Shown here piece after piece: positions 1-12,429 of a stretch of 64,000 nt of DNA. The notes beneath the pieces were generated by a model. The model made no database searches and had not been told where the DNA came from. It was given only the letters and a program-made list of their open reading frames with translations. Numbering within the stretch: the stretch's first letter is position 1; every line of letters begins with the position of its first letter. This DNA comes from Scolanthus callimorphus (Eukaryota > Cnidaria > Anthozoa > Actiniaria > Edwardsiidae), in NCBI GenBank assembly GCA_033964015.1, contig CM066912.1, positions 33,793,205 through 33,857,204 of the forward strand, in the 5' to 3' direction. The position numbers and the translations under genes are program-made.

Positions 1-621
1 TTTTGCTTGTTCTTTCACTAGCTCCGCGGCTATTTCGTTGGTACATTCTTTCACTTCCCTTTCTCTTTCGTTCGCTCGTTCTCTTACTCTCTCGTTCGCT
101 CGCTACTCCCACTCGCTCGCTCGCTCCTTCGTTCATGGAATAAACTCTTACCGTTACCTCCCCACTCGGGAGTACGCACAGTAGGGGGGTTGGACATCAG
201 AGTTAGTCTCGTCAGGTAGTAGGGCCTTCTCGTACGGCGCCGACTCGAATAGTTTCTGACCATTCTAAAAAATAAGGGTACCAATCTCTATGATCTGTAT
301 ATAAGATCTGGTATACCAGGGGTGCTTTCCCCTGTATTCGACTGGTATTAAGGTGACCTACAAGAGCAGGGCTCAAATTATGATTTTGCCTTGTCAGTGT
401 TGTGGGTAAAAAATTTGTGAGCTCTGCACTTAGGATGAGCAACTTAGGTTAACGTTTATGTGAGAGACGGGTTCTACGGTTTAACGTCCTTATCCGAGAA
501 GACGTACCAGGGTACTGTTTAAAGATTTCGCCGCCATTTTTTACTCTGAAGACCTCCATCCGTACCCATACTCCTCATAATACAGTCGAGGTGATACAAC
601 TGGGCCGACTGAAGCAAGACG

Positions 622-954
622 CATAGTAAACTATTTTCAGTGGTCTTCCCTTCACTCTATAAGCTATGGGAGGAATCGTTGGTTGCCTTAAAAAGTGAAG
701 CAAGAAGAAACTTGTAGGGAAGGGGAGGGAGGGGAGAGAAAGAAGGGCACCAACGTTGGGCGAGTGAAGGAAAGATAGGAATAAGAGGACTGGCGTCTAG
801 GCTCTCTCGAGCGACCTCCGCGAGACTTCGCGTGAAGTGTGACTAATTATTATGCATGCTAGCTTATATCATGGGAAAGACCGCTGAACATAGTAAACTA
901 TTTTCAGTGGTCTTCCCTTCACTCTATAAGCTATGGGAGGAATCGTTGGTTGCC
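622..954. repeat. 66-bp direct repeat pair
   Basis: Bases 622-687 recur essentially unchanged at 889-954, an offset of 267. The second copy begins inside the end of another duplicated block (822-893), so the two duplications share a few bases (catag). This looks like local rearrangement or transposon debris. No coding potential is seen. Confidence 0.8.
822..893. repeat. 72-bp direct repeat, copy 1 (copy 2 at 6609-6680)
   Basis: This 72-bp block is repeated identically at 6609-6680, 5787 bases away and in the same orientation. The two copies bracket the 107-bp satellite. Identity over the whole block suggests a recent duplication or a mobile unit. No LTR hallmarks (TG...CA ends, primer-binding site, polypurine tract) are obvious. 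Confidence 0.8.
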
Positions 955-3900
955 CGGCAAGGGACGCCGAGGAGTACATGTCGAGTGTCGAGTAATAGCT
1001 AATCATATGATATAAACGTAGCTGATGTAACCACTTTATGTTTATGGATCTTTATGTGCCTGTCTCCTTCCCAATCTCAAAACCCCTCCGAACAAAACAA
1101 AACAAAACAAACAACAAAAAAGAGTATTTTAGGAGTGTAGGCTAGGGCAAGCGCGCACACACAAAATAAAATGCGTAAGACTGTTTAAACTGATAAGATA
1201 GTGCTAGAAGAATCCAAATGGTACATTGCTCAGTCATCTCGTCATGTAGCATTATACATTATGCAGGTTGATAACTGCACCAACCAACACGCCCGAAAAA
1301 GCTTTAAGGGTATTGCGACCAGATTTAACTCCTTAAGTAAACACGCAACGTAGATTCTGTGGTAGAACTTAAAATGGCCGACTCTCTTCCTCTAGGGTTT
1401 TTGAGGTCGAACGACAAAACCATCGGCTAGCGATAAGCTATGACTTGTCACATGGCAACGTAATTCTTGACTGCCCTGAAAGGACCGATCAATGGGTAAT
1501 GCCTTTGAGGACATGTAGAAAAGGTCGTCACTCACACTCTTGCCTCAAATGTGATTGAAAAGGCCTGTTGTGTAGTCTGGAAAAATGGAGAATTTCTCCG
1601 GTTTGAAGATTGGCCGAGGTTGCCACCACGATTAACTACAAAAATAGGAGTAGGAAAAACCAGAGTTGTTGCTTATGAGGGCAAGGCCTAACTATTTGCG
1701 CTTGGAATAAACGGGCCAAAACGAGAAATTTATCCATAGACAAGGGTGTAGCTTGCTAAGGGACTACACGGGCCTGTAGGGGTTCACAGTCTTGAACGGT
1801 AGGCGGCATGGGCGTTACATGGACATGTGACAAAGTACGCGCTGCTGGACAAGTGGAATTTTAGGGTTTTATTTTTCCATAGCCAGAATCGGCGAATGAA
1901 CATCTTCGGGTGTGCAAACAACAACACGCGAAAGTTCCTTGAAAAATTATTAGACGTGGTTGACAAAACATTTTCCTGCAAACCTTTGCAACATGTACAG
2001 GAGCAGAGTCTGAGATGAAACTAAGATGATCTGCACAAAGATGGTAAAATATATATATTTTGCGCTGATCAAAGTTTTCCCTCTCTCCACGAGTTAACAG
2101 GTTTAATATAATAACATCGTTCCTCCAAATTGCATCAATTGCAGCAAATTGTAATGATAACGAGTGAGGAAAATTGCCGAATAGGCTACGAACTTGTTGC
2201 GATCCGCGGTGGTAAAACCGTGGCAAGGTAAAAACGGCAAGGGGCTGGAGTGAAAGAAACTGAAGAGTATGACGTTCGTCTCTGTACAGAGAGCAAAATG
2301 TACCAATAGAAGACATCTGGCAGAGAGTTTCACGTGACAACACCAATGAACGCTTCAGCTGTGATACCGTTACAAACCTCTTGGGACCATTTATTCCAAA
2401 TATCATATCGTTTCATTACTTAACTACAGAATATCTCTGAAGGTAATTCTTGTCACGCAACACCTAGAAAAACTACATATGTCATCCAATGTTGTTCCAA
2501 TTATTAATGTGCGCTTTTGAAAGACTTTTCGTGATTTGGTCGCCATCTTTACTCCAAGGGAGCACAAAACATGGCGGCTCCATACCCTTTACTGTAAGTC
2601 GTGACGCGTATTACGTTAGCCATGCTTTATTCAGAAAAGAATACAATACCTTCACATGTTAGTCCATGCTATTTGTGTGCGAATTACAGTGTTTTTCAAA
2701 GATGTCATCAGAGAAATTGATAAGGTGTCGAATCGCAAAGTTCCCAGCAACTTCTTACTAAAACCGTATTTATCATAACTAAACAAATGGATGACCTGAA
2801 GCTCGCTTAACTACAAGTATATGGCAATATCTAAAGGGTTCATCGTGAAATGAAGGCATATAAGGGAGTTTATATTTGGTCACGTGACACATGAAACCAA
2901 GAATACACAGACCTGGCAATTTTCACACGGGACGGAGTTGTTGCTAACATACTATAGCGTTCCACCAACTGACAGAAAATCCCCAAAAAGTGTAAGACTG
3001 CGTTTTGATAGAGGAACATTAAAATAGCCAGATTTGTAATTGCAAACTCTTTGAAAAGAGTGTAGCAGCGAGAGAGCAGAAACAGGTTATATGAAAGAAT
3101 GGCTTCTATTGCTTGAAAATAAAAATTCAGGTAGCGAACACATTGCACAGGGCGTGGTTTGTCGGCTACAGTAAGAGGCATAACGATCGGGAGGGGAGAG
3201 GGTCAAGAAAACTAAATATGACAAAAGGCGTACAACTGATATGGTTATGAATTGAATTAACGTCGGCGGCAAAGGGAACATATGAATTGTACTTATGCCC
3301 CTAAGGAACACTAGCCTGAAAATGATTGAATATTTGAATACGTTTACTATGCATTCTACCCAATCTAAAAATTTCACTGGTAGAAGACTGAGCAAGTTCT
3401 TTGCATGCTGCAATATGGCGACGAAGCCTACCAGCAAGAAATGACGAGAGGTCCCGAAACAGTAACGTGATGACATGAGCGATAGCGCGGCCATTAAGAA
3501 CATATCGACATGATAGACGCATGTAGTACACACTGTCAGCGGTCACTCCTCGGGCTTGTAAAGGATAATCCCAGCACACCCAATTCTAATGCACTTCCAT
3601 TTAAAATCTGGAAAGACTCTAAAGTAAGGCTATTATAGAAGACTTTATGACGGTAGAATCGAAAGCTGGGGAAAAATGGAAAAGTATAATGTATAGGGAG
3701 GACGAACTAAAACACCCATAACAGAAAAATAAAACCTTTAAGCCCGGGGAGTGACGGCTGAGGCAAAGATGGTATTGAGATACCCCACCTAACCGTCACT
3801 AGAAAGATTAAACCTGAGAGGAGAGGAAGGAAAAGGGACCCCCCACCCAGGGAAGGAGAGTGAAGTTGAAAGATACCAAACAGAGAAATAAAACATGAGA

Positions 3901-4579
3901 ACGAGCAGGAATAGAAAATAATATATTTTATTAACATACAAAACTGGAGGCGTAAAAGTAAAACTGGTGAAGATTGCAAACTAACTAAGTTGCTTAATAT
4001 ACGGGCGTGGCGGCGGAGAAGCGGTTCGGAATAAACGACATCCCTTAGAAAAAGCACCGCGTCTTGGTGTGGCCTCGTGCAACATAAAAATATCAAAAAG
4101 ACTGATAGGCTTGCTCCTAGCCGCTACGCCTGGTAGTAAGATATAAAGGAAGCTGAATATAATGATTAACTAATAGACTGCAGCAGAGGTCTTTTTTATG
4201 GGAGGATTAATGCGCAATAACGGTAAGAAACTTGAAATAGAGCCAAAGCGCGGCACTTGCCAAAATCCCTGCTTATGATGGCGTAGGTTTGAATCCTTAT
4301 CTTTTAAAAAATATTTTATAATTCTGGACTGCCATCCCCAAATAAGAGGCCTACCAGGAGGCAAGTTCGTAAAGCGGAAACTTGAGCGGAAACGAAGAAC
4401 TTGCAAAAATACTTATAGACTTGAACCTTAAAATACAAACCTGTGACGAAACAAGCTAAAAAGAAATACGAGTAATAAATAAACTACATACTTTATGAAC
4501 GAGCTAAAAACAAAAGAAAACACGAGCTAAAATTACGAACTTGAAAACGGTTCGCCAAAAGCACTGATGCAATATCTTT

Positions 4580-6395
4580 GGCACACTAATAACTGGCCTG
4601 CCAGGTAGCGAGCAGAATCAATAAAGGATAGTGAAAATATGAACTGAACAGAAAAACGAACAGCTCGCCGCCAAACACTTCAATATTTCCGGCCCGCCAA
4701 TTGCGAGGAAACGAGCAAGAGACATTCACGAGCGAAAATTAACTAAATAGAAAAACGAACAGCTCCCTAAACATTTCAATATTTCTGGCCCGCCAATAAC
4801 TGGCCTGCCAGGAAACGAGCAAAAACAAAACATACACAAGCGAAAATTGAAGTGATATAAAAACGAACGATAGAACGTTTTTAGCTAATAGCTGACCTGC
4901 CAGGAAAAAAGCAAGAAGTATACACAAGCGAAAATGGAACTGTGTAGAAAACGAACACTTCGCCAGACATCAATATTTTTCGCCCGTCAATAACTGGCCT
5001 GCCAGGGAACGAGCAAGATAATACACGAGCGAAAATTGAACTAAATAGAAAACGAACAACTCTTCAAACACGTCAATATTGTCTGGCACGCCAATAACTG
5101 GCCCGCCAGGAAGCGAGCAAGAAGCATACACGAGAGCGAAAAATTGAACTGAATAGATAACGAACAGCTCGCCAAAATACTTCGATTATGAAAAAATTCA
5201 AATGAAAATTAAATACAAAACGAACTGCCCGCCAAACACTTCAATATTTCTGGCCCGCCAGTAAATGACCTGCCAGCAAGCGTGCAAGAAACATACACGA
5301 GTGGAGATATGAAAATTGAATACCAAACTAACTGCTCGCCAAGCACTTCAATATTTCTGGCCCGCAAATAAATGACCTGCCAGCAAGCGAGCGACAAACT
5401 TACACGAGTAGATATCTATGAAAATTGAATACCAAACGTACTGCTCGCCAAGCACTTCAATATTTCTGGCCCGCCAATAAATGACCTGCCAGCAAGCGAG
5501 CGACAAACTTACACGAGTAGATATATGAAAATTGACTACCAAACGAACTGCTCGCAAAGCACTTTTATACTTCTGCAACAAACTTACACGAGTAGAGATA
5601 TGAAAATTGAATACCAAACGAACTGCTCGCCAATCATTTCAATGTTTGTGGCCCGCCAATAAATGACCTGTCAGCAAGCGAGCGACAAACTTACACAAGT
5701 AGAGATCTATGAAAATTGAATACCAAACGTACTGCTCGCCAAGCACTTCAATATTTCTGGCCCGCCAATAAATGACTTGCCAGCAAGCGAGTGACAAACT
5801 TACGAGTAGGGATATGAAAATTGAATACGAAACGAACTGCTCGCCAAGCCACTTCAATATTTCTGGCCCGCCAATAAATGACCTGCCAGCAAGCGAGCGA
5901 CAAACTTACACGAGTAGATATCTCTGAAAATTGAATACCAAACGTACTGCTCGCCAAGCACTTCAATATTTCTGGCCCGCCAATAAATGACCTGCCAGCA
6001 AGCGAGCGACAAACTTACACGAGTAGAGATATGAAAATTGAATACCAAACAAACTGCTCGCCAAGCACTGCAATATTTCTGGCCCGCAAATAAATGACCT
6101 GCCAGCAAGCGAGCGACAAACTAACACGAGTAGAGATATGAAAATTGAATACCAAACGAACTGCTCGCCAAGCACTGCAATATTTCTGGCCCGCCAATAA
6201 ATGACCTGCCAGCAAGCGAGCGACAAACTTACACGAGTAGAGATATGAAAACTGAATACGAAACGAACTGCTCGCCAAGCACTTCAATATTTCTGGCCCG
6301 CCAATAAATGACCTGCCAGCAAGCGAGCGACAAACTTACACGAGTAGCGATATGTCATATGAAAATTGAATACCAAACGAATAAAAAAGGAGCGA
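4580..6395. repeat. 107-bp satellite array, about 16 copies
   Basis: A head-to-tail array with a period of about 107 bp. Recognisable segments of the unit are gaactgctcgccaagcactt, aatatttctggcccgccaat and gacctgccagcaagcgag. Copies from about 5400 to 6350 are near-identical. Copies at 4580-5200 are more diverged and carry small indels, as expected if homogenisation acts mostly on one side. The period is not a multiple of three, so the many minus-strand open frames with recurring ACWQVIYWRARN are by-products of the repeat, not genes. Confidence 0.92.
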
Positions 6396-6608
6396 GATAG
6401 AAATTGAATAATTTGCTACCTTCATTTGTGGAGAATAAACCTGTGTTGCAGCGAATGCATCAGAAGGACCAGGTTTACGAGACATGAGCAGGCGGAGAGG
6501 TTGGAGTCGCTTGAATGGCTTGCTGTAGGATCATCCGACGAAGAACGAGATTGGAACAACATTGTTTTGAATAGCTAGATGAAGCCAAAGGTTCGCTCTA
6601 GACTCCAA

Positions 6609-6680
6609 GAGACTTCGCGTGAAGTGTGACTAATTATTATGCATGCTAGCTTATATCATGGGAAAGACCGCTGAACATAG
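6609..6680. repeat. 72-bp direct repeat, copy 2
   Basis: Identical to 822-893 in the same orientation. It lies about 220 bp beyond the end of the satellite array. Confidence 0.8.
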
Positions 6681-7110
6681 CGCAAGAAACAGTGTAGCTG
6701 GTACACTTAAAGCCATGCTAAGACACAAAGCCCCATTTGACAGCCGTTATGTGCAATAAGCCTGTTATTGGAACAAAACTCGCCTATCTTGCTCATTCCA
6801 GCCAATTCTCAGCCTCTACCCGCCAAATGTTTTCGTTTCTGCCCACGTTGACACACTGTCTATTTCTTCCTTTTCTTGCCCTTTTTGTTGGCCGAAATTT
6901 TCTATTCTCGCCTTCTCTTGCCCTTCCCTGCCCCTTCTCGTTAGCATTTCCCCCCTGAAATTTCTATTCTCGTCTATTCTTGCCTATTCTTGTAGCGGGA
7001 ATAGGCAAGTTTTGGTCCAATAACGAGCCTTGAAATCGGCGCGCAAAATCCATAAAATTGTTAGACGTGTACAAGCTCTAAGTATAAACTTTCAAATTAC
7101 TCAATAGACT
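6681..7110. other. Intergenic, pyrimidine-rich
   Basis: Nothing gene-like. The stretch 6830-6990 is rich in cttgccc and cctattcttg motifs. A plus-strand open frame of 73 codons at 6737-6958 is low-complexity and not credible. Confidence 0.4.
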
Positions 7111-7117
7111 TTTTCCG

Positions 7118-8319
7118 CTTGAGTGGGGACCCTGTGGTTTGTTTACCCAACTGGCCACTCAAGCGTAGAATGCTGTTTGTTTCCACACATCAATATTAAT
7201 GAATTTTCTCGTGCATTACAAGAAAACAAAAGACATTATTTCACATGAGTGCCAGTTGGGAAACAAACCTAGCAAAACCACAGGGCTCCACACTCGTTAC
7301 GAACCACGTTAATGAGGAAACTTAGTTCGGTTCTGCGCACTACGTTCAAGCACCAATTTAATTGATTCAGTAGACAAATTAGTATTCAACTTGAGAAGGG
7401 AGACTTCAACGAAACATAGCAACACGAGTGGGAGCATTTGTTTTTCCTTTATATTTCACTGTAAGGGAAAGAATGACGCCCTCTTATTAGTCAGACATTA
7501 TGATCAAAGTTGACAATATCCCATGCAGTGGACGGTTTAAGGATCGAGTATTCATAGGAATTAATAATTTTGCCTCAAAGCGTTGCTATGCAAATCGGGG
7601 TTATCTTGAAAACCTTCAACGCGCGTGCAAACTTCTCCCGCAATTTATGACTAACTCGGCATTTTCCCAACAAAACGAAGCCTCACACAATTTGTAACAA
7701 TGTTTCCTTGAGATAATGTGCTATAACGAATTTTAATCCGGTACGGTTTTAACGGTTTTAACATATTATTCCACAAGTTTTGATACCCACTTTGTCTCAA
7801 ATTTCCACATGAATAGGCTCATCGCCGTGTTGTTGCTCCATAACATTGCTTTATAAATTTGAAAACATTATTATGTTTGCCTCTAAAAAACATGTATCTA
7901 GCTGGAAATATAATCAGAAAGTAACCTGCTTATTTGTGCTCGGGATAACCCCGATTTGCATAGCAACGCTTTGAGGCAAAATTATTCATTCCTATGAATA
8001 CTCGATCCTTAAACCGTCCACTGCATGGGATATTGTCAACTTTGATCATAATGTCTGACTAATAAGAGGGCGTCATTCTTTCCCTTACAGTGAAATATAA
8101 AGGGAAAAACAAATGCTCCCACTCGTGTTGCTATGTTTCGTTGAAGTCTCCCTTCTCAAGTTGAATACTAATTTGTCTACTGAATCAATTAAATTGGTGC
8201 TTGAACGTAGTGCGCAGAATCGAACTAAGTTTCCTCATAAACGTGGTTCGTAACGAGTGTGTCGCATGAGTGCCAGTTGGGAAAACAAACCTAGCAGAAC
8301 CACAGGTCCCCCACTCAAG
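7118..8319. mobile_element. Inverted-repeat (foldback) DNA element with 315-bp arms
   Basis: Two long arms, about 7291-7605 and 7944-8259, are reverse complements with few differences and are separated by about 340 bp. A shorter terminal motif (tgccagttggg...ccacagg) lies outside the right arm at 8271-8319. It is present inverted at 7118-7155 and directly at 7245-7290, so two insertions or an end duplication may be combined. No transposase frame is visible, so this is non-autonomous. I assign no superfamily. Confidence 0.8.
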
Positions 8320-8329
8320 TGGAGAAGGT

Positions 8330-9690
8330 CTATTGCAAAATACCTTCTCTCGTACTACGACAGAGCCAGGTATCACGGGCTCAGAAAGCAACACGTTGTA
8401 CTTCTTGAACTCCACAAAGGGGATCCCGTACTCTAGCCACATCTTTCTTATGTCTTTGGCAAGCTGGAGGCTTTGAGGAGATGCCGGGGCGTGGGGGTCT
8501 TTTGTGAAAAATCTGTTGATTTACAAAATACAGTGGTACATCTATAAACGGCCACTTTACAAAGTTCCAAAATATTTGTCACTCACTCAAGTACTGTATT
8601 TAATACCTCTATTCACAGCCACTATTTTCCGGTCCCAAGTTCTATTATACCTCTATAGGCGGCCACAAAATCCTATTAAATGCTATTTTGGTGACAGAAA
8701 ATCAGTTGTGGCAATTGACAACAAAACAGCAAATTCTTCTCTAATCTTTGTTGTGACAAGCATACAAGCCGCAAATGCAACTCAAGCATCCGGGCTCTTT
8801 CTTGGTGTTGCAAGGCACCAGAGGCATAAAGACAATAGAAGACAAAGGACCGTAGAACGAAACAATCCAAAATACAATACATCTTGCAACACCTAGAAAG
8901 ACCCTGCATCCGGTGGCGGTTCTTGGAGAAGCATTTTTACAGTAGTTCCAGATTGTACTACCTCCGTTATTAAGGTAATTCCCCTGAAATAAAACTTGTC
9001 GTAGAATTTTTTTCTTAATTTGTCTATTTACTATTTAGTATATAAGGAATGAAAATATGAAATCAAAAGAGGGGGTGCCCATGCTCGTTTAGAAACTGTG
9101 ATGGCGCAAACATACCCCATTTTTAGTGTCTGAGGGCTATTTTGTGAAGGAATACGTGAAACAAGTAAATTGTGATAAAACGCTCACTAATGAAGCAATC
9201 CAGTTCGCTTGCAAGTTTTAACAGAACTGTTGGATGCTTCACTACCTAGGACGAACATTAGAATGTTTAATTTTCTATGTGTGTTGACTGCTACTCTTGA
9301 AAATGTGCAAAAATGTGCGCACCGCTCGTGATAATTTGAGAGTCTTTGGTGTCTCATTTTTGGGGCTTTTTATGACGATAGCTCAAAAACTTGTCGTGGA
9401 AATTTCTTTAAACTTTTTTTTATAACAGGGGAATGATAGTCTTTTCAAAATGGTAAAATAAAAAATTAGGGTGCCCAATCTTGTTTTCGCGCAATATCCC
9501 AAAAACCGACTTTTTCTTGGTGTTTCTCGCTCAAATGGGGATATTTAGCTTGCGCGCGCGCGCTCGATTGCGTCATTTTCGAACGAATTGATCGCGCGTC
9601 CGTGCGCAGAACAGCGTGCGCCGTGCAAAACAGGGGAATAACCTTAAGCGGACCTCCATTAAGCGGCCACTTGGCTCGGTCCTGAGAGTG
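8330..9690. other. Intergenic, nothing recognised
   Basis: AT-rich sequence without a credible coding frame or RNA gene. The plus frame at 8504-8896 (130 codons) and the minus frame at 8676-8909 overlap each other and resemble nothing I know. Around 9550-9625 there is a short gcgcgc-rich tract. Confidence 0.4.
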
Positions 9691-9698
9691 GCAATAGA

Positions 9699-9874
9699 GG
9701 TACCACTGCAGCCTAGTCCCTGGCGTTATGGGTGGGCTTCCTGTGGTAGACGCGCGACGTCACAGGAACGTGACGTCACAGGAAAAGCTCTGGCAGTGTT
9801 TGAGCCCGCGCACATTCATTCAGCGGTTTACCTTCTCACTGCAGACGAGGAACGCCTGGGACTAGGCTGGTACC
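9699..9874. mobile_element. Small inverted-repeat element
   Basis: The arm 9699-9727 (ggtaccactgcagcctagtc onward) is matched in reverse at 9851-9874, leaving about 120 bp between them. Size and structure fit a MITE or foldback remnant. The target-site duplication is not clear. Confidence 0.55.
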
Positions 9875-10069
9875 ACTGTAAACATTGTGTGTGGTTGAGT
9901 GATTGCAGAAACATTTATATGTTTCTGGTGATTGCTAATGCAGCTTAGTGTAAAGATTACGAATGATTCTAGTTTTGCAGTGGTCGCCTTCTAGCGTATC
10001 TAAATATTGGGTGCTCTGTAGCTCCCGTGGTGCCGTGGGAGCTCTGTAGTGGTAAACGGACGCACCGTA

Positions 10070-10355
10070 CGTTTCTAAATATAGCTCATTCTGTAAAAAT
10101 GTCAATCCATATCTAAGTACGAGCGAGGAAAGCTCCTATACTATTGGCTCCTGATACACATGATATTTTCTCCAGTTGTTGGGCGAATATGCTTGCTGTA
10201 ATCAGAGTTGTTAAAAACAAAGATCGCATTGTTTCTAAAAATAGCTCATTCTGTAAAAATGCCCAACCCATATTCTAGTACGAGATAGGTCAGCTCTCCT
10301 TCTACTGGCTCCTGATACCTGAGATGTTTTCTCAGTTGTTCTGTGGATACGCTTC
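10070..10355 (-). repeat. Diverged tandem duplication, coding-like on minus strand
   Basis: Bases 10230-10355 repeat 10070-10215 with about 15-25% divergence by eye. On the minus strand both copies can be read with shared residues (YQEP...EL..LVL.YGL). The copy nearer 10355 is open over 97 codons (10246-10539); the other has stops. This may be an old duplicated exon or a degraded repeat-borne frame. No family is recognised. Confidence 0.4.
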
Positions 10356-10801
10356 TAACAGCTATGTTATGCAAGGCCTCCGCGCAGTCCAACAGCACAC
10401 TCTCGCAGGTGATCTGACAATAGTTGAGCTTGTGATTCACAATAATTATCATCAGCATCATCCATGTGATTTGGTAGTATCCTCCCCCTCGCATCCCCAG
10501 TTTTTCTGTTGAGTTTACAGATAGAAAGAGATCCAACAAGTTAGAGAGTGCTCATTAACGGGGGAGGTACTTAAAAAAAAGAGAATGTGACCTTCCCCCA
10601 GCAGATGTTTAACAACATTGTGACCCTCCCTCCCAGGGTTGAATGTTGAATAAAAACTGTGACCCTCCCCCTTTGTCATTGTGGTTAGTTAAACAACTGG
10701 TAAATTGTTTATGATAAAGTTGTTTCTGACAAGAAAATGTTGAAAGCAAAATACAGTACTAAAAAAAAACCTTGCCAGTGGGATCCTGGCCCGAGCAAGG
10801 G

Positions 10802-10832
10802 AGGAGGGGGGGGGGGGGGGGGGGGGGGGGGG
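10802..10832. repeat. Poly-G tract
   Basis: An uninterrupted G run of about 30 bases. Similar long homopolymers occur at 17526-17562 (C), 26501-26520 (C), 26538-26554 (G), 42174-42187 (G), 50607-50620 (C) and 58129-58141 (C). Their exact lengths in an assembly are unreliable. Confidence 0.9.
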
Positions 10833-11379
10833 TTGGACCCCTATTTTAAGGACAGATGTGCTAGTCGTACCCTTAGAGTTTAAAATCAAGTTTCTGGTAC
10901 CTTCTAGGGAATAAAATTTGAAAGTTCCCGACGAGCAACCACGCCCCAAAAATAGGGGAGTCCCTCCCCCTACAACAGCATCTAAAAAATTGTGAGCTTC
11001 CAACAACAAAAATGGTAACCCTACCCCGTTAAATAAACAACTTCTGTTTCATGAAAAAAAGTAAAATCCAAGGGGGGACCACAAGAAATGATCTAGAAGA
11101 GGTATTCCAGCAATGTTGATATCATTTGCATTTTCCTAGTTCACTTCACTCAATACGTTAAAAATTTCAACGCACTCTAGCAGCGAATACCTTTTATTAG
11201 TCAAATCACACTAGTGGTTTATCATCAATGCTGCGTTCTGATTGGTTGCGCTACTAGTAGGCTTTAAGTTATAGCCTATTAGTAGCGAAAGGTGTCGGAT
11301 TTGAAAGCCAGAAAATGGCAAATGATCAGACCAGACCATTGTTTTGGCTATACAAATTGACCTACTAGTGTAATTTGAC

Positions 11380-11495
11380 TAAAACAATTATTCCTCTCGC
11401 CCTCATGGGCTCTGAGTCAATAGCCCATTCGGCCTTCGGCGCCTCATGGGCTATTGACTCAGAGCTCATTCGGGCTCGAGGAATAATTGTTAATT
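11380..11495. mobile_element. Palindromic foldback element
   Basis: Two arms, starting at aacaattattcctc and ending at gaggaataattgtt, are reverse complements. They contain an inner palindrome around gctctgagtcaatagccca. The spacer is short (ttcggccttcggcgcc), so the single strand can fold almost end to end. Confidence 0.75.
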
Positions 11496-11870
11496 ATTCA
11501 GCACATCGATGCACTGCCCAAATATGGTCATTGCAACCCCAATAGCTGTCTTCTGTACATGACAGATATCCTGCGATATCCGTCTCTGAGGGAAATATGA
11601 TGTGTTGTTATAATGGCTTTACATAAAATACTAGTTAAACACGTATTTACCGCGGTCGCGGCAGTTGGTTGTAATACTAGTTAAACATGTATTTACCGCG
11701 GTCGCGGCAGTTGGTTGTATTGAGCTCGTAAATAATACACAAACGTAATGTTTTTTTCAGGGGTTTTTGTGCTATCGATGTGCTGAATAATAAAACCATT
11801 ATCCTGCTCGATTTTGCAGAATATCGTCAGACGATATTCTGCGCAATCTCGCAGGATAATGGTTAAGTAT
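11495..11870. mobile_element. Inverted-repeat element with internal tandem duplication
   Basis: Short arms (ttattcagcacatcgatg at about 11496 and its reverse complement near 11775) flank two 46-bp direct repeats at 11627-11672 and 11673-11718. Next to the right arm, 11785-11865 is a palindromic segment (ccattatcctgctcgatt... and its complement). A related segment recurs at 15296-15412 inside PSAP. Confidence 0.65.
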
Positions 11871-12029
11871 TGCTCAGGTGATCAATAATAACCGGTCCCT
11901 AAAATGTCAAAATGCTATTGGATAAAGAGAACAGATTGTTAGAAGTTAATCAGGAAAAGCTAAATAGTTTACTAAAAATATGATCCAGTTTCGAGTCTGT
12001 AGCTAAATCATTTTGAATTCCACAGGGAA

Positions 12030-12422
12030 AGGCCGTTATCACGCAATATTGATTAATAATATTTAATAGTTATCAGAAAATGAATTCCAGTTTCCAATTC
12101 TACACATCCGTGTTAGTAAAACTGCAAAGTTTCAAAAGAATTACCTGAAAACTGGCTGAGATATGAATTTCAAAACTTCGTATTCTTACAAAGAAATGTA
12201 TGGGCAAAAACGTCAAGTCGAGGCTGGACGGGCATCGATGTATTTTCCCATACATTTCTTTGTACAAAAAACAAGGTTTGAAAATTCATATCTCAGCCAG
12301 TTTTCAAGCACTCTTCACCAAACTTTGCAGTTTTACTAATACGGATGTGTAGAATTGAATAATGGATTTCATTTTCTGATATCTATTAAATATTATTAAT
12401 CAATATTGCGTGAAAACGGCCT
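12030..12422. mobile_element. Foldback MITE, about 393 bp
   Basis: The ends aggccgttatcacgcaatat and its complement lead into arms of about 150 bp each that stay complementary through ctggctgagatatgaatt and catacatttctttgt. The centre is about 60 bp. There is no transposase. The target-site duplication is not obvious. Confidence 0.8.
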
Positions 12423-12429
12423 ATAAGTA

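Larger units (their letters stand above)
1..4560. other. Gene-poor stretch, no gene recognised
   Basis: I find no gene here. The first 140 bases are a pyrimidine-rich low-complexity run built on tcgctcg and tcgttcg. The rest is AT-rich sequence with short direct duplications listed separately. Minus-strand open frames between 1861 and 4096 reach 181 codons but show no domain, no family resemblance and no convincing splice partners, so I treat them as chance frames. Confidence 0.5.

Noticed and set aside
1861..2406. Minus-strand open frame of 181 codons
   Set aside because: Longest frame in the gene-poor left part, but no domain, no family resemblance, overlapping frames on both strands and no splice partners.
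5209..6287. A series of minus-strand frames of 62-90 codons with repeating ACWQVIYWRARN
   Set aside because: They are translations of the 107-bp satellite; the period is not a multiple of three and frames break at each unit.
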